From: Cryptomeria japonica
Taxonomy: Eukaryota > Streptophyta > Pinopsida > Cupressales > Cupressaceae
NCBI RefSeq assembly: GCF_030272615.1
Contig: NC_081413.1
Coordinates: forward strand, 449,792,538 to 449,856,537
Direction of reading: 5' to 3'
Length of the DNA stretch: 64,000 nucleotides
Shown: piece by piece, positions 10,764 to 23,500 of the stretch
Layout of the letters: each line of letters starts with the position of its first letter
How positions within the stretch are numbered: the first letter of the stretch is position 1
Translations under genes and position numbers: made by a program
Notes under the pieces: model-generated
Seen by the model: only the letters and a program-made list of their open reading frames with translations
The model's database searches: none
Told to the model about the DNA's origin: nothing

Positions 10764-13247
10764 TCAAAAATGGTAATTTGTTCGAATATAATAATCATAA
10801 AATAGGCCTAAAGGCTCATATAACACGATCTCAATGTCTCAACTGACACTACCTTTGTCAATAGGTGGATCGTGTCTGCTAGATCCTACCCTAAGATCTT
10901 GAGGTGGACCCATGACTCCTCCACTATTAGTCTGTCGAGAGGTAGATTGACTTTATCTTCTCCCCATAAAAGCACTAAAACTAGGCTCCCTCTGACCCTC
11001 AGGAATATCTCTCTCATAAGCCTGTCGATAATAAATAGCCTCCTGTGCAGCAGCAAAATATCTATCTGCTTGGCTACATGCCTTTGTTACCGACCCAAAT
11101 AACTAATCATATGGATCCATGGTGATCTGATCTCTCCTAACTGCCTCATCTCTCTCCCTCTCGAGACAATCTCTCTTGATCTCTAATTCACCATAGTCTC
11201 TGCGGAATGCCTCCCACTCAGCATCTTGCTGTTGCTTAAGTATGGCAACCTCATCCTCTAGACTTTGAATCTGTGCTTTGAGAATCTATGGATCATCATC
11301 ATGTCCATCACCACCCTATCCTCCTCCTCCCCCCTCTACAGTAGGCACATCCTCTAGCTTCAGCATATCATCATTATCCCCATCCTTACTACTCGATGAC
11401 TATGAAGAATCATTGTCATCTCTGTTGCTCATAGACTCAGTATCTCCACCAATGTCTACGTCCTCCTCTCCTCCCTCATCTCCTCCTCCACCCTCCTCTC
11501 CCCCTCCACCCTCCTCTCCCCCTCCACCCTCCTCTCCTCTTTCATCTCCCCTCCTCTCCCCCATGTCAATCCTCAATCACTATCTAGGATGTTGTATTTG
11601 CTACGCTGTTATCAAAACAGTCAGATTAGTAAGTTGACTAGGCCTATGTCTAGCCCACCATGCATCATACCCAAGAGTAGTCCCTGGATTTGCTGCACCT
11701 ACACTCCAATCCCATGGTAATGTTTGAAGAGCATCAAACTTGACAGCTACCACATGTGGTTGTATGCACACACCCCAATCAGAAACCTCATGAGAAACAC
11801 GAGAAAAGTACACTGTAACAATAGGTGTCACTTGTACCTCCCCAAACTGTCTGACTACCCATCCTGGAAAATATATCTCAATAATCCTATGCATATCAAT
11901 AGTCCTCCCAATAAGATATCTATGTTGTCTATAGAAAGGAAAATGATGTGCATCATCTACCCAACAGGGGTAATCTAAATATGGTCTCTAAATAAAATGC
12001 TGCAAGATATCAAGCTGATGTCGCTAGTACAAGGTGTTACCCAAACCCCTGTGCCTAATACCAGGTGTATATCTATAGGCATATGAATCCTCAGGCTGCA
12101 ATTCAACATGAATAGCTATCCTCAAGATACAAATGTGCTCCCAAGCCCAAGTCTGGAGCAATGTCACACCACAATGGATCAATCGGTATCCCAGGTATAT
12201 AATGTTGTGCATTTGATAATAAACCATGGCTAATAGACAAGGACTGCAAGCATATACTCAATGATGAACAATCATATCATGGAGCACTCTGACCCATCCA
12301 ACTGAAAAGTCATGGCCTCGTCTGTCAAGAGTCAACAAACCACCTACGATATTGCATAGTGCTATAGTAAGATCATCATAGTCCAAGTGTGCCCAAGGGA
12401 TATCATAATGACCATTGATCTATAAATCCCGCTTCTCACACTAAAAAAGTGCACATAGTCCAACGATGCCATTAGCGTGATCATATACAACTCTCACACC
12501 ATGGATGGGAATATGCAGTATATGCCAATCATCCTCTAAGGTAATGTATGCCTCACCAGTAGGAAGATGGAAGGTACATGTCTCAGAATGCCACTACTCT
12601 ACTAACATTGTAATCAAGGCCCTATTGGGTGTAACCTCTAGCAAATGTAAAACATGATATAATCCCAGATGTCGGATATGTGCAATCTCATCATCAAGTA
12701 ACTCGGCTTGAAGATCAAGTCCATTGGGTCTACTCTGTTGGCAGTATAAAACTCCAATATTCTCCTGCACAATGACAATATTGAAAATGTTAGATATTGG
12801 ATAAAGAGATTACAAAAAATGATCATATGCATGACAAAAAACTTCAATTTACAATGAATGTGTAATGTTTAACACTTATGCGTTGCATTATACACTATTG
12901 CGTTACATTTAATGCTTATGCGTGACATTTAACATGTATGTGTGAACATGTGAGTTAATGCATAAATAGGTAAACGAATGCATAACACTAAGCATCTATG
13001 TGTAACACTTAAGATTTTATGGTACACTTAAGGCGTTTAAGTGACACTTAATGCTAATGCATGAAAATCGACAAGTGTATGCATGATGACTGAAAATTAA
13101 ATCTTCGGAAATTTTTTGAAAAAATTGCGAAAACAAGAAAAAAATTAAGCAAAAAATTTGGAAACATACCATGTTGCAAGTCCCCAGAGGTCTCTGATAA
13201 GAACGTACTCGATCAGACAAGTGCACTTGTGCCCTATAGCTAGCCAT
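10764..13247 (-). pseudogene. Antisense plant mobile domain (PMD) gene in element A
   Basis: Read on the minus strand, one frame persists from exon 1 (13247-13170, 26 codons from MASYRAQVHL) and exon 2 (from 12764) nearly to 10764, broken by only a handful of stops such as TAG at 12596-12594. PMD signatures in order are: DDEIAHIRHLGLYHVL, ALITMLVE, TCTFHLPTGEAYIT, LLQTWAWEHI (near 12150) and WVVRQFGEVQ (near 11850). A Gly/Glu-rich tail at 11570-11440 and a likely coiled coil at about 11290-11140 (ILKAQIQSLEDEVAIL) follow. PMD proteins (the MAIN/MAIL family) are host nuclear proteins, and PMDs also occur in transposons. The function here is unknown. The start is chosen from the phase-0 splice; an in-frame upstream Met lies at 13313. 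Confidence 0.8.
12765..13169 (-). other. Predicted GT-AG intron in element A PMD gene
   Basis: The donor reads AACATG|GTATGT at 13170/13169 and the acceptor TTGTGCAG|GAGAAT at 12765/12764. The splice is phase 0 and joins two stretches in the same reading sense. The 405 bp intron holds loose repeats of TTATGCGTNACATTTAA-like words at 12860-13040. In element B, an acceptor (TTTTTTGCAG at 36381) precedes the same part of the PMD frame. Confidence 0.65.
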
Positions 13248-13610
13248 GATGATCAAATACATGTAGGAAAACAAAAGACTTGCAAGGATCTCCAAGAACT
13301 CAAAACAATGCAAATGAGCAAATGAAAGGCCAAACTCTCTATTTATAGCTCAAAATTAGGGTTTTTCCTAGTCTGACACCCATGGTCTCTGTCAACTTCA
13401 AACAACTTGTAGGCTACTCAAAGGATATCAAAATTGCACGAAACTTCACACAATTTCTCATTATACTAATATCAAAAATATGGTCTCAATTTCCAAATTT
13501 TTTGACCACCTTTTCTGAGGGATCATATTTATGCTATATAGTGTTCCCAAGGCATACTGGGTAGGAATTCTTTCATTTTCTTTGAAACAATGTCATTTCA
13601 ATTTTGTCTC

Positions 13611-13623
13611 AAAGAGGGGCAAA
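13611..13623 (+). promoter_or_regulatory. Polypurine tract of element A
   Basis: AAAGAGGGGCAAA directly abuts the TG that starts the 3' LTR. It primes plus-strand DNA synthesis in LTR retrotransposons. Element B has the identical tract in the same position. Confidence 0.9.
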
Positions 13624-14905
13624 TGTAGACACCTAAAAATGTCTCATTGATCATGTACTAATTATTCCTCTAATTGATTAAATAATTCTTTGATTATTTA
13701 ATTAAGTTAATAAATCTTATTCTTCTAAATTCATATTTCCTCATCATCTTACTAATTAATTCATTTCCAATTCTATCACCGTTTAATCATTTAAACCATT
13801 TTGTAATGATTAGTTAAATATTTATTATTTAATTAATTATAATTTTTAATCCTCAATTTAAATAATCTTTATTATTTAAATAAATTCTTTCTCAATTTTT
13901 ATCTCTAATCATTTAATCATTAACCCCTTTTAAATATTAATTAAATATTTATTATTTAATTAATTATGATTTTAATCTTTAAATTAAATAATCTTTATTA
14001 ATTACTTCAATTCAATTTCTAAATAATTAAATAGTTTCTTTAAATCATTTAATTAGCTAATTAATTCTTCAATTCCAAATCCTCAAATTCTAATTTAATT
14101 TCATAATTCTTCTAATTTCATTTAATTTCAAATTCTTCTAATTTCTTCTAATTTCATTTAATTTCTACTTTCTCCCAATTTCAAATACATGTGCATGATT
14201 TCAAAAATCAAAATGAAAATCAACGTCAAGTTCTAAATATATTCAAATAACAAATTGAATTTAAAATAAATTCAATATTTGAATTAAATCTCATACAAAG
14301 ATTAAATTGAAAATCAAAGTCAAAGTTCAAGCACATGCTAAATTAATTAATTCAATTATCTCTTCATTCCTATTTTTATCTTTTATTTAGCTTCTTCTAA
14401 ATAAAGCTCTCAATCAACTTTCAATCAGTTAACTATCTCCTCCTCTTTATTTCCTCCAATCATTCTTTTTCATCTTTCAATAAAAATTTTCTCAATCAGT
14501 TAACTCATTTAATATATTCAATCTATTTTGTTCTACCTCCAAATTAGCAGTTCAACTATCAATTAGCATGTGAGCTCACCTGAGTTCAACCTCTTAATCA
14601 ATTTTGTTCCTCCTTTCAATCAATTCTCTCCAATAACCTATAAATTGAGCATTCAATTCCTCACATTCTCTCTGAATCACGAACTTTGAATCTTTGTGTC
14701 ATTTGCAGGTTCCCAACACGATATCTGAGAGCCACCATACCACAAAGAAGAAAAGAACAATGGAAGCTACATGTGATCATGGAATAGGGAGAATTGATTG
14801 AATATTTACATTCCTCTTATTTGATTGTATCATTTCATTGAGTTTTTGTTTGAATTCTATTAGAATAGGGATTCATGATTTCCCTTTGATTTCTAGTTGA
14901 TTACA
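13624..14905 (+). repeat. 3' LTR of gypsy element A
   Basis: It starts TGTAGACACCTAAAAATG just after the polypurine tract. Element B's LTR starts TGTAATACCCTAAAAATC, so the ends are related. The LTR is very AT-rich. A block of about 110 bp containing AAATATTTATTATTTAATTA occurs twice, at about 13805 and 13932 (127 bp apart). The end is placed at GATTACA near 14905; with no second LTR in view it cannot be fixed. Confidence 0.8.
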
Positions 14906-15462
14906 TTATGAATTTTAGCATATGACACCTTCATCTTGTAAGTTGGAGGTAGAACCCTTAGAAATTTTGACACTATCTCATCCTTACTAATAGATCCGAC
15001 ACAAAATTTGATACCCGTGACAATCTCATTGACTCTATCCATAAAAGAAATTATCTTCTCATCTTCTTCCATCTTCAAAGTTTCATATCTTACCTGGAAA
15101 CCTTCAAGTTTTGCAATCTTCATAGCCCGGTCACCTTCATAAAGAGTTTCAAGCTTTGTTCAGATTAGCTTAGCATTCTCCAACTCTATGACATTTAATA
15201 GCTTTTCATCAAATAGGGCACTTAATAATGCTTCTTTTTGTCTTACATTATTTTCAGCTCTCTTCTATTCATCAGTAGGTGCCGGTGTTCCAGAATTAGG
15301 ATCATGAGGTATATACCCTTTCTCCACTATATCCCAAACTTTAGTTGCAGGACATCTGAGATGAATCTTCATTCGCTCCTTCCATATCTTGTAATTTTTA
15401 CCATCAAATCTTTGACTCTCCTTCCAGTAAGGATTGAATGTAGAACTAGATGCAGTTGACAT
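14906..15462 (-). pseudogene. gag: Copia gag N-terminal fragment (D)
   Basis: On the minus strand the start at 15462 gives MSTASSSTFNPYWKESQRFD and then YKIWKERMKIHL. A second stretch at 14893-15123 has KLEGFQVRYETLKMEEDEKI. Both align with the UBN2-type gag of the tandem copia (YGIWKIRMETHL; KLENFQVMYEHLKMEEDERI). Homology ends right after TYKMKVS, at the border with gypsy A. It is broken between the two stretches by at least one stop. Confidence 0.85.
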
Positions 15463-15501
15463 TGAATCTCCTCAAGCGGTTAAGATTCTATAGAGGACCT
15501 C

Positions 15502-15513
15502 GCTCTGATACCA
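15502..15513 (-). promoter_or_regulatory. Primer-binding site of copia D
   Basis: The reverse complement of GCTCTGATACCA is TGGTATCAGAGC, which pairs with the 3' end of plant initiator tRNA-Met. It lies two bases inside the LTR border. Confidence 0.9.
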
Positions 15514-15515
15514 AT

Positions 15516-16689
15516 TGTTCGAATGCATTAATACCGATAGTAAACTAAGATGGGGGTGAATCAATTTACTAACAATAACAACAGTTAATTCAATTATAAA
15601 CCTTAAACCAGAGCACAACACAATGGAGAATATAACATGAAAGAACAACACACATAACACCAATATTTGACATGGAAAACCTGGAAAGGAAAAAACCATG
15701 GTGGGAAACCCTACCCACAATTGAATGAATACTCTGTAGTAGTATTATGAATAATTAAAATGGGGTTTGCACATGCAGAAAGGCCAACAGGCTAGAGTGC
15801 ACTATTCATCGCAAATGGAAGTCTCACTAACTTACAAAATCATTAGCCTACAATCCAAAAAAACAATGAACTGTGAAAGTAGCATCTACTAATGCTTGAT
15901 ATAGTTCCAATTAAGCACTGATGTTTGTTGTGTAATAGAAAACCTTTCCAACCTTCTCTTGAATGATATGAATTTATTTGCACTTATTTCTTTCTTTGAT
16001 GATGCAAACTCAACCAACCATAACCATCGCATGTCCATCTGAATTACATGAACAAGTCATCTATAAACACACCTTATTGGCAAGGTCGGCTAAACCCATA
16101 AAAAAATTACATCACATGATACCACCTGACCAATATTATGATTTACATTACATAGCATGGACCTAAATCAAGTAACCAAACAATTATATCCATCGGGGAT
16201 TCCGCTAAGACCAAAATCCAACACGCTTCACTTACCAGTAGAAACCCTCAATGAAAGTTTAACCAGATCCAAATAGCACCACCATAATAGCACACCATCC
16301 AAAGAAAAGTTGTCAAATGCTCAGGATATGACCAAGAAGCACCAACAACATGATAGAAACTGATTCCAAAAGTCGGACCCAAAATCCACTAACCAAGTCA
16401 TCAAAACAACATACCAATAAAGTTGAAAGCTAGCCGGTAAAGGCATAAACCAACTGGTAACCAGAAATACCAAAAGTGATTACCAAACCATGAAACTGCC
16501 AGAATATAGAAAGCATATAACCATCAAAATAAGCATCCAAAACCAATTCCAGAGGCCTGATCATACCTGACCAGAATCACAGCCAAAACAAAAATGATCA
16601 CCAAGACTAACCAGGATAGATCCAACCGGGATAGTCTCCAACCGGGATATAGTGTTGACATCAATGACAATACTTAACCAAATCCAACA
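15516..16689 (-). repeat. 5' LTR of copia D
   Basis: On the minus strand the LTR runs from TGTTGGATTTGG (16689) to GAACA (15516), 1174 bp. Internal blocks such as CATGGTGGGAAACC and GGGGTTTGCACATG also occur (on the minus strand) in the LTRs of the tandem copia, so the families are related. The end next to the PBS carries the GGGGGTGAATCA motif common to all copia LTRs here. Confidence 0.8.
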
Positions 16690-16694
16690 TATTG

Positions 16695-19600
16695 CCAACC
16701 GAAGAGTCAAGTCCTTTTGGATTGAATCTGAGTTTTCAAAAAACAACAAAAACATAGGTTGCATTATCATCATTTATGATTGCATCTTGTCATTCCTTAT
16801 TCTAATTTGTCAAAATTTTCAAAAAACATAGATTGCATTCTTGTCATAGATTACATTATCATCATCTAAGATTTTACTTTGTTGCATATCACTATCATCC
16901 AAAAACATAAGTTGCATTATTGTCCTTTTAAGCTACATTTGTCATTCCTTTAGTTGAATTGCATCCTTTAAATCCACAAATCTCAAAACATAGCATAGTG
17001 GAATGTGTGTTGAAACAAGGTTCCAATATTATATGATGCAACAAATCTTGACATACCAACCCATGCTTATTCTAATAGATGATACCCAGTTGAGATAATC
17101 ACAATTCTATCCAACCCAACAACAAGGCAATATCATACAACCAAAATTTAATCCAAATGTTGTTCCACCTACAAACATGCTACCAAAGTATGGAATAGTT
17201 CAATTAGGATCACCACCAAACTTTGAATTAATTTTCATGCCAATGCAACTAGGATTTGTCAATATTTCACCAACACCATAACTGAATGTGTCACCGATTT
17301 TTTATTCAAATCAATTAAATCAAGGTCACTTTCAACAAGGGCCTTTGTCAAATGTCCAACCTACCTGTCATCCATATTTTGGTTATGTTCAAACTCAATC
17401 ACTATCAAATTTTCAACAAGAGGCATATTCAAATGAAAAATTAAACTCAGAATCTGAGGTTAATGAGGCATTGAATAATCTTGAGGGTGTGGAAATTTTG
17501 GAACAAGTGATCTTAAGGAGACCTCTAAAATACTTCAGACACATTGTAAAACAAATGACCTCAAGTCTTGAGAATCAATCTCTCATAAGTGATGCAGACC
17601 TAGAACTGCCCTTGGATGTGACCAAACAAATTGTGTCCCACAATGAGTTCAAACAAATCAAGTCTCAAATCGTGTTTTAGAACAAGAGACAAAAATTCCA
17701 CTTGTACAATACTAGCAACAAATTCAACCCATGTTTAGCAATGTTTCATTATTCCATCAATAAATTGACCCTCAAATGGCCTTCACTTCTCCTCTCATTT
17801 CTTCATCTCCTAAAGTTTTACAAGGGCAATTTACACCATCTCCTCCAAATGATACATCTAATAATGCATCCTCCCATGATAAATTCACAATAGAAATATG
17901 TGCTAATCTATGCATTTATACAAAACCATTATACTATTTGGAAATGCAAGATTCAATGCCACCATATGCTTCTATTTTATATAATTCCATTATAAGTCCA
18001 TCCCCCTCATGTCAAAATATTGATTCCTTACAAGAATCCCCCATGTATATCCAAAGTCCAACCCCATGGAGAATAGAGCCCTAAAACAAATCAAGATCAA
18101 GATACCAAGAATGAACAATCACATCCATTTCTTGACAAATATAAATTTTTCTTTGATGATCCCCCTATTCATGTCCATTCTATGCAAGAACACAAAACCT
18201 TTTCAATTACCATTGGTATTCCACTCCCCGAGAAAGGTTAAGATATCCCTTCCATTCTTCCTAATGATACTATTGAAAGTCAAGAGTAGAGAACATTTAA
18301 ATTTCATGTCCACCACAAGACCCTATCATCCCTTTAAATCCTCCATAAGATTCATTTGTTCCTCCATATTCATATCCTAATCCTCTATATATACCCCAAG
18401 ATCTCATTTCTTTTTATGATCCCATTATTCCTCCCATTCCATCTCATGAAGAGCATGTCATTGATCATGATCCCCCTCATTTTTTTAACATGTTAGTGAA
18501 ATATGTTCATCAATCCCAAACATGCATAATTGGTTCCTCCACTTTGGTCCAGTTTGATGCACTTCATAATCCCATCATTTGTTTCATATCATATCTACCT
18601 CATAGTGGACTCGTGTCCTCTTCTTGAAGCAAAGAGTATCCTAAAAGTCAAAATTTATATAAAGGCAAAGGGGTATACCTTCACAAGAAAGAACCCATCA
18701 ATATCAAAATAAATCCTAATCGTCATCGCCTTAGTTATATAGCTAAGGCATTGGTGTCCTTGTTAAGTCTAAATCCAAATATGGGTCTAGCTCTTAATCC
18801 CTTCCATCCATCTTAGGTCCTTATATCTATTTTCCCCCTATTCAAGGTTAGAAAAAGTACACATATTCAAGCATCTTTCATCCATCAAAAGTCCTTCATA
18901 TCATTCATATCCATCCATACATTCCTTTCCCCCTCCAAACATTTTGTATGCCAAGCATAAAAATCATAAGTACAATAATCCACATGTATTCAAGGATCAA
19001 TATGTCTCATCTAATCAACATGTCAAAACAAAGAAAAATAAGATCCAAAAAGAAAAATAAATATGCAAAAGGCCACAAAGGCCCACTAGAAAAAACAAAG
19101 AAAATTCAAAAGCTATATGGCTTCCTAAGGCACTTGTAGAAGAAATGCATTCCTCAGAACTACAAATGAGTAAAAAATAAAAAACCATGTGGATTCCTAA
19201 GCGGTTCCTTGAAGTAGAATAGTCTAAATAAAAATCCAAAATGGCATCCAAAATTGCTATTCCTTTGTCCAAATATTTGATATCTTTCAAATCACCATAC
19301 TTTTTCCCATCCAAATATCAAAATCTGAGATCCACTTTTCCTCCATCAATTCAGTTTTTCTCAAGGTGTGTACCCATGTTGATCTTGCCAACATTTCCAT
19401 CTACTCAAGCACAATTATTCCAATACCCTATCCATTATCCAATGCATATTTTCCATCCTCCCATTCCTCTAATCCAATTCTTTACATAAATCCTTACCTT
19501 AGTCCCATCTCATTTCCATGTCATTATTCTACCAACACCTTTAAGCATACCTAAAATAGCCATGGTCCATTGGAACACAAATTTCAGAGGTATCATCTAA

Positions 19601-20584
19601 ACAATGAGATACTTGAGTCCTTCCTCCATTTTTTATCAAGCATCCATTACATTCCAAAAACTATAAAAATAGAAAATGAAAAATATGAAAAATAAAAAAA
19701 AGAAGAAAAGAAAAAAAGTAAAGAAAATAATTCGTCCAATAGTGAAAACTTGGCAAACATGCACCTTGCACAAGTACCATGATGAAAACCTAGAAAACAT
19801 TCATCATGTGTAATCTTTCATCAACTTGCATTCCACACTTGGGGGAAGGTTCCATTTATCTTATCATATATCATATCCTATCACCCTTCAATTTCCTTCA
19901 TCCCTCGTATCCATTAACACATCATATCCATATCTCATTTTCCACTTTCAATCTTGACAAGGGTAAGGATCCTCCTAAACATCATACATCTTATGGACTT
20001 CACCTTGTCTATTATCTCTTATCCTATTCATGTCCCTTATCCATTTTTTATCTTGCTTATACTATCCATATCATATCACCGTCCATACACTCTTTTCCAT
20101 CCCTTGATCTTGATCCAACATAAGGATGTACATTGAAAAACATGGTTTGAAAAACCTCTTGACATGTCCTCATGTCATGCCATTACTTTTACATTGTCAT
20201 ACCCCAGTCCCTTATCCCATCATGTGATAGCCCTTGGAAATTGCATCCCCTCTATATCCATAATAAATGGCCTCTATCTTCCCTCTATCCACCAACATTT
20301 TAGCAAGCTTATTTATCCATTTGTCATATTCCTTGTCTTGCTAGACACTTGGGGCAAATTAATGCACAAAGTCCTAAAATAAATTTAAAAAATCAAATTA
20401 AGTCCTTTAAAAATCACAAAAGCCAAATAAATTCCTCAAAAAAAATAAAAAAAATTTGGACAATGTCTTAAAATTATCCAAAATCATTCAAAAAATGTTC
20501 AGAAATAATCCAAAAACATTCAAAAAATGACGTAAAATAATTCAAAAAGACTCGTTAAATGTCCTAATAAAAGCATATAAAATC
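16695..20584. other. Unassigned region, probably decayed non-autonomous element
   Basis: No known domain is recognised. The left part (16790-16980) has GCAT-rich words like those in gypsy A's 3' region. The middle (17120-18720) gives Gln/Pro/Ser-rich broken frames. At 19108 and 19184 the related peptides IWLPKALVEEM and MWIPKRFLEVE occur. Then 19360-20350 is pyrimidine-rich with repeated TCCAT and CATATC words. CTTGGGGCAAA at 20349-20359 resembles a polypurine tract. The last 220 bases are A-rich, like 9285-9600. Copia C inserted at the right end, and the sequence resumes at 31585. Confidence 0.4.
17288..17680 (+). pseudogene. Unknown Gln/Asn-rich open stretch, 130 residues
   Basis: I do not recognise it. 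The same frame continues upstream to about 17126 (QQQGNIIQPKFNPNVVPPTN) across a single stop, so the ATG at 17288 is probably not the real start. Composition is Gln, Asn, Pro and Ser rich in the first half, then a more ordinary part (EVNEALNNLEGVEILEQVIL). It could be the low-complexity N-terminal part of a retrotransposon gag, comparable in style to 858-1178 in element A. No homology can be claimed. Confidence 0.35.
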
Positions 20585-20589
20585 CAAAT

Positions 20590-23500
20590 TGAAGGAACAC
20601 AAATGGACCACTGAGAGGACAGGTGACAGTGCTAATAAAAACTTTCTAAACTAATCAAATCATTAATAACAGCAATCATAATTTAAGAGAAAAGATATTA
20701 AACACATCCATACACACAAGGAAATCACATAACATAGGATGTGTTGGCAATTAACACTCTATTGGTTAAGTTTTATTATGTTTTCATTGATGGCAACATG
20801 ATTTTGGGTTCTGACTTCATATGGTGTACCGAGAGGCACTTCATAGACTCTACACTAGCACCGGCACCGGCAATGACAAGATAGAAGATTTCTTTGGTCA
20901 CCAACAATGCAGGTCGACATGGTATAGTAAAGGTCATCGATATTGGAGGTCCACACATCTTGGATCTGGCATCAGCAACTTCATTTAATTTTTATTCATT
21001 TATGTTATATGTACAACATGTAATATGATATTGTATATATCCTTGTAAGCCAACATAAGGCATAAATTTGTATAGGGTATATAGGGGAGATTGATTAGAT
21101 CCTTTTGCATGCATGGGGAATTAGAGATATACATGTGGAATGGATATATATGAATGTAATATAATATGAAATATATCAGAGAGACTATGTATGTGAGGAA
21201 TTCATTGTAAGGGTTATTCCGGTATTGAGGTTTAGGGTTTTAATCAGAATAGACAGAGCTTAAACTGGAACTGTATTCTGGCATAGGAGATGCTATACTA
21301 AGCAGTTCACACTTCTCTAAATTGTTATCTGGATTGTTATGTATTCAGTGAGACTTCTATTGTAATGACCAGTATGCTCTAGGTTGTAAGCCTTCCTACA
21401 AGTGCAGGCCCATCATATATTGTAATATCTCTTCATATGGTCTGTGAATTGATATTGTGGGTCACAAATCCCACCGTGGTTTTTCCTCATTGAGGTTTTC
21501 CACGTATAAATTTGTGTGTTATGGTTCTCATTTATGTGTTTGTCTTATTGGTTGCATTGCTTCTTTCAATTTTGTTTATACCGGTTGGTGTATGTATGTT
21601 TTGCTAAGGCTAAAATCTTCTATTTTAGTATAACACCGATTCAGCCCCCCCATCTCAGTGTTATTGGTTTCCAATAGGATGTACAAGGAAAACCCACAGT
21701 GGAGAAAACCTCAATGAGAAATGTTGCTAAAGTCTACTACTTTAATCTAGCCTTACAATGAAAATGTTTTGATTACAAAGTTTATGGGGACCAATCCAGA
21801 GCACCAACCCCTGAAGTTTATGCACACCAACACAAAGGATTACCTACCCCTAGTATGAGCACCCACTTAGATGACTATAATAATGATAAAGATTAAAATT
21901 ATAGATTGAGTACCTTATTACTAATGATTTTTTGTAACTCATAGTTTTATCTGTGCCTAAGAATTATTCCACTCTACTCAGCTCACAAGTTTCATCCTCT
22001 GCTCTCCGATATTTGTTCTTCTACTCTTTTGTATCAAATCTTTGATTTCTGCCTTATGTTCTCTTTCTCCCTTTGTTCACTTCTCTTCTTTTGTGTTGTG
22101 TATATTTTCTTTTCTTTTTCTTCTCTCCACTCTGAGTATATTCCTTTCAGAGTTCTTCAGAAAATCTGTCATGCCTTCTTTATTTCATGCTCTGTATATT
22201 CTTCCTTTTATGCAAAACTCTCTTTCTATCACTCCATACACAATGCTTCCCTCTTGTTGTCTCTTTTTCTCTGTTTTTTGTTTCACTCTATCTATCTTCA
22301 CACTCTTCTCTCACAAATTCTTATGTTCCTTTTTCCTTTTTTAATTTTTTTAACATTTTTGCCAGTAGCTCAATTGAATGCACATCATGACATACAGGCT
22401 GATTTGGTCCTCTGTCTATTCCTTTTAGATAGATAGCCGCCATCATCAAATCCATCCTCTTAGTAATATTTTGCGTTTAAATTATTCTTTTGTGTTCAAA
22501 TTACTAATTTTAGTAATCTTAAGTCTAATATCTCATTTCTAGATCTTCTCAAGCCTCACAAATGATCTTCTACTTTATCTATAGCTACACACATTAAATG
22601 TATCCACCTTCTCAACTTCAATCACAACAATCAAATTGTATTGGACTGATAACCACCATTTTTATTATATCTACATGGCTCTTCTCTAATACCAATTGGT
22701 CTCATTTATTGATAGATGGAATTTGATTCGTCCTATGCAAGCCACATCTTTCACTTCTCCTTCTTCATCATCGAGTTGTCTTCAGTCAATGAGTATGTGG
22801 ACCTCTTTTATGTCGGCATCATCTTTTTCTTCCTTCATCATTGTATCACAAATGAATTGGTTTTTCTTTAATGTAAGTTGGCGAAACAACAACAACACTT
22901 AACTATTTCATCATATCCTAGGAGGTCTGGTCTTCTTTGGCGGTTGACTGACAAAACTACGGAAACTCTATGTTTTTGATCCCCATGGACTCTTTTATCA
23001 TTATATTGCTGATGACTTGGTAAACAAATGGGTTGACCTATGAAATAGTGAAAACCCTTTTGTTTTCTCCTAGTGCAACCTTCTTTCGCTATATCATGGA
23101 AGGCCTAGTGGTCAAACAATGTTTGACTGCAAAACTGTGATAATCTTCCCCCTTTGTGTCCTTTCCACTATGCCTCAGATAGCTTGGTCGAAGTGGGGTC
23201 CACCCTTGTGGGATGGCGATAACATTTTTCATCTCATCACACCATTGCTGAGAACTTGGTAGTTATTTACTCTTTTCTCATATCACAAGCAATCAAGCAG
23301 TTTGTTGACTTTTGATTGCGCAATGGTGATAACCCTTTCCTTTATCACTAAGTCGTGAGTGTCTTAGGCAAGGCAAGGTCCACACTAGTGAAATAGCAAT
23401 AACATTTTTATCATAGCTACCAATCTCCTTTTTCATGAAATCATAATAGCCCGAGTGACAGTAAATGTTACACCCCCAAAATTGTGAAAACCTTAACGGT

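Larger units (their letters stand above)
1..14905 (+). mobile_element. Ty3/gypsy retrotransposon A, Tat/Ogre-like, 5' end outside window
   Basis: The order gag, protease, G-patch, RT, RT-linked RNase H, second RNase H and integrase, then a long 3' region with an antisense gene, a polypurine tract and an LTR, marks a plant Ty3/gypsy element. The second (archaeal-type) RNase H after the RT-linked one is a known hallmark of the Tat lineage. Every coding block carries several in-frame stops and small indels, so the copy is old and inactive. The 5' LTR and PBS lie upstream of the window. The right border at about 14905 is where copia D homology begins and is uncertain by some 10 bases. Confidence 0.9.
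14906..16689 (-). mobile_element. Ty1/copia fragment D: gag start, PBS and 5' LTR
   Basis: A minus-strand copia element is represented by its 5' LTR, PBS and the first part of gag, and is cut off at 14906 where gypsy A's LTR begins. The simplest reading is that A inserted into D, so the rest of D would lie left of the window. The five bases after the LTR (TATTG, 16690-16694) would be its TSD, but the partner is not visible. Confidence 0.8.

Noticed and set aside
11278-11637. Ser/Pro-rich plus-strand frame
   Set aside because: It is the reverse-strand shadow of the Gly/Glu-rich tail of the PMD gene, which has domain support.
19806-20136. Frames rich in Ile, His, Pro and Ser
   Set aside because: They follow from the pyrimidine-rich CATATC/TCCAT sequence, and no pattern supports a protein.
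22029-22436. Overlapping Ser/Phe/Leu-rich frames, with equivalents at 29911-30238
   Set aside because: They are low-complexity translations of a C/T-rich block present in both LTRs of copia C.
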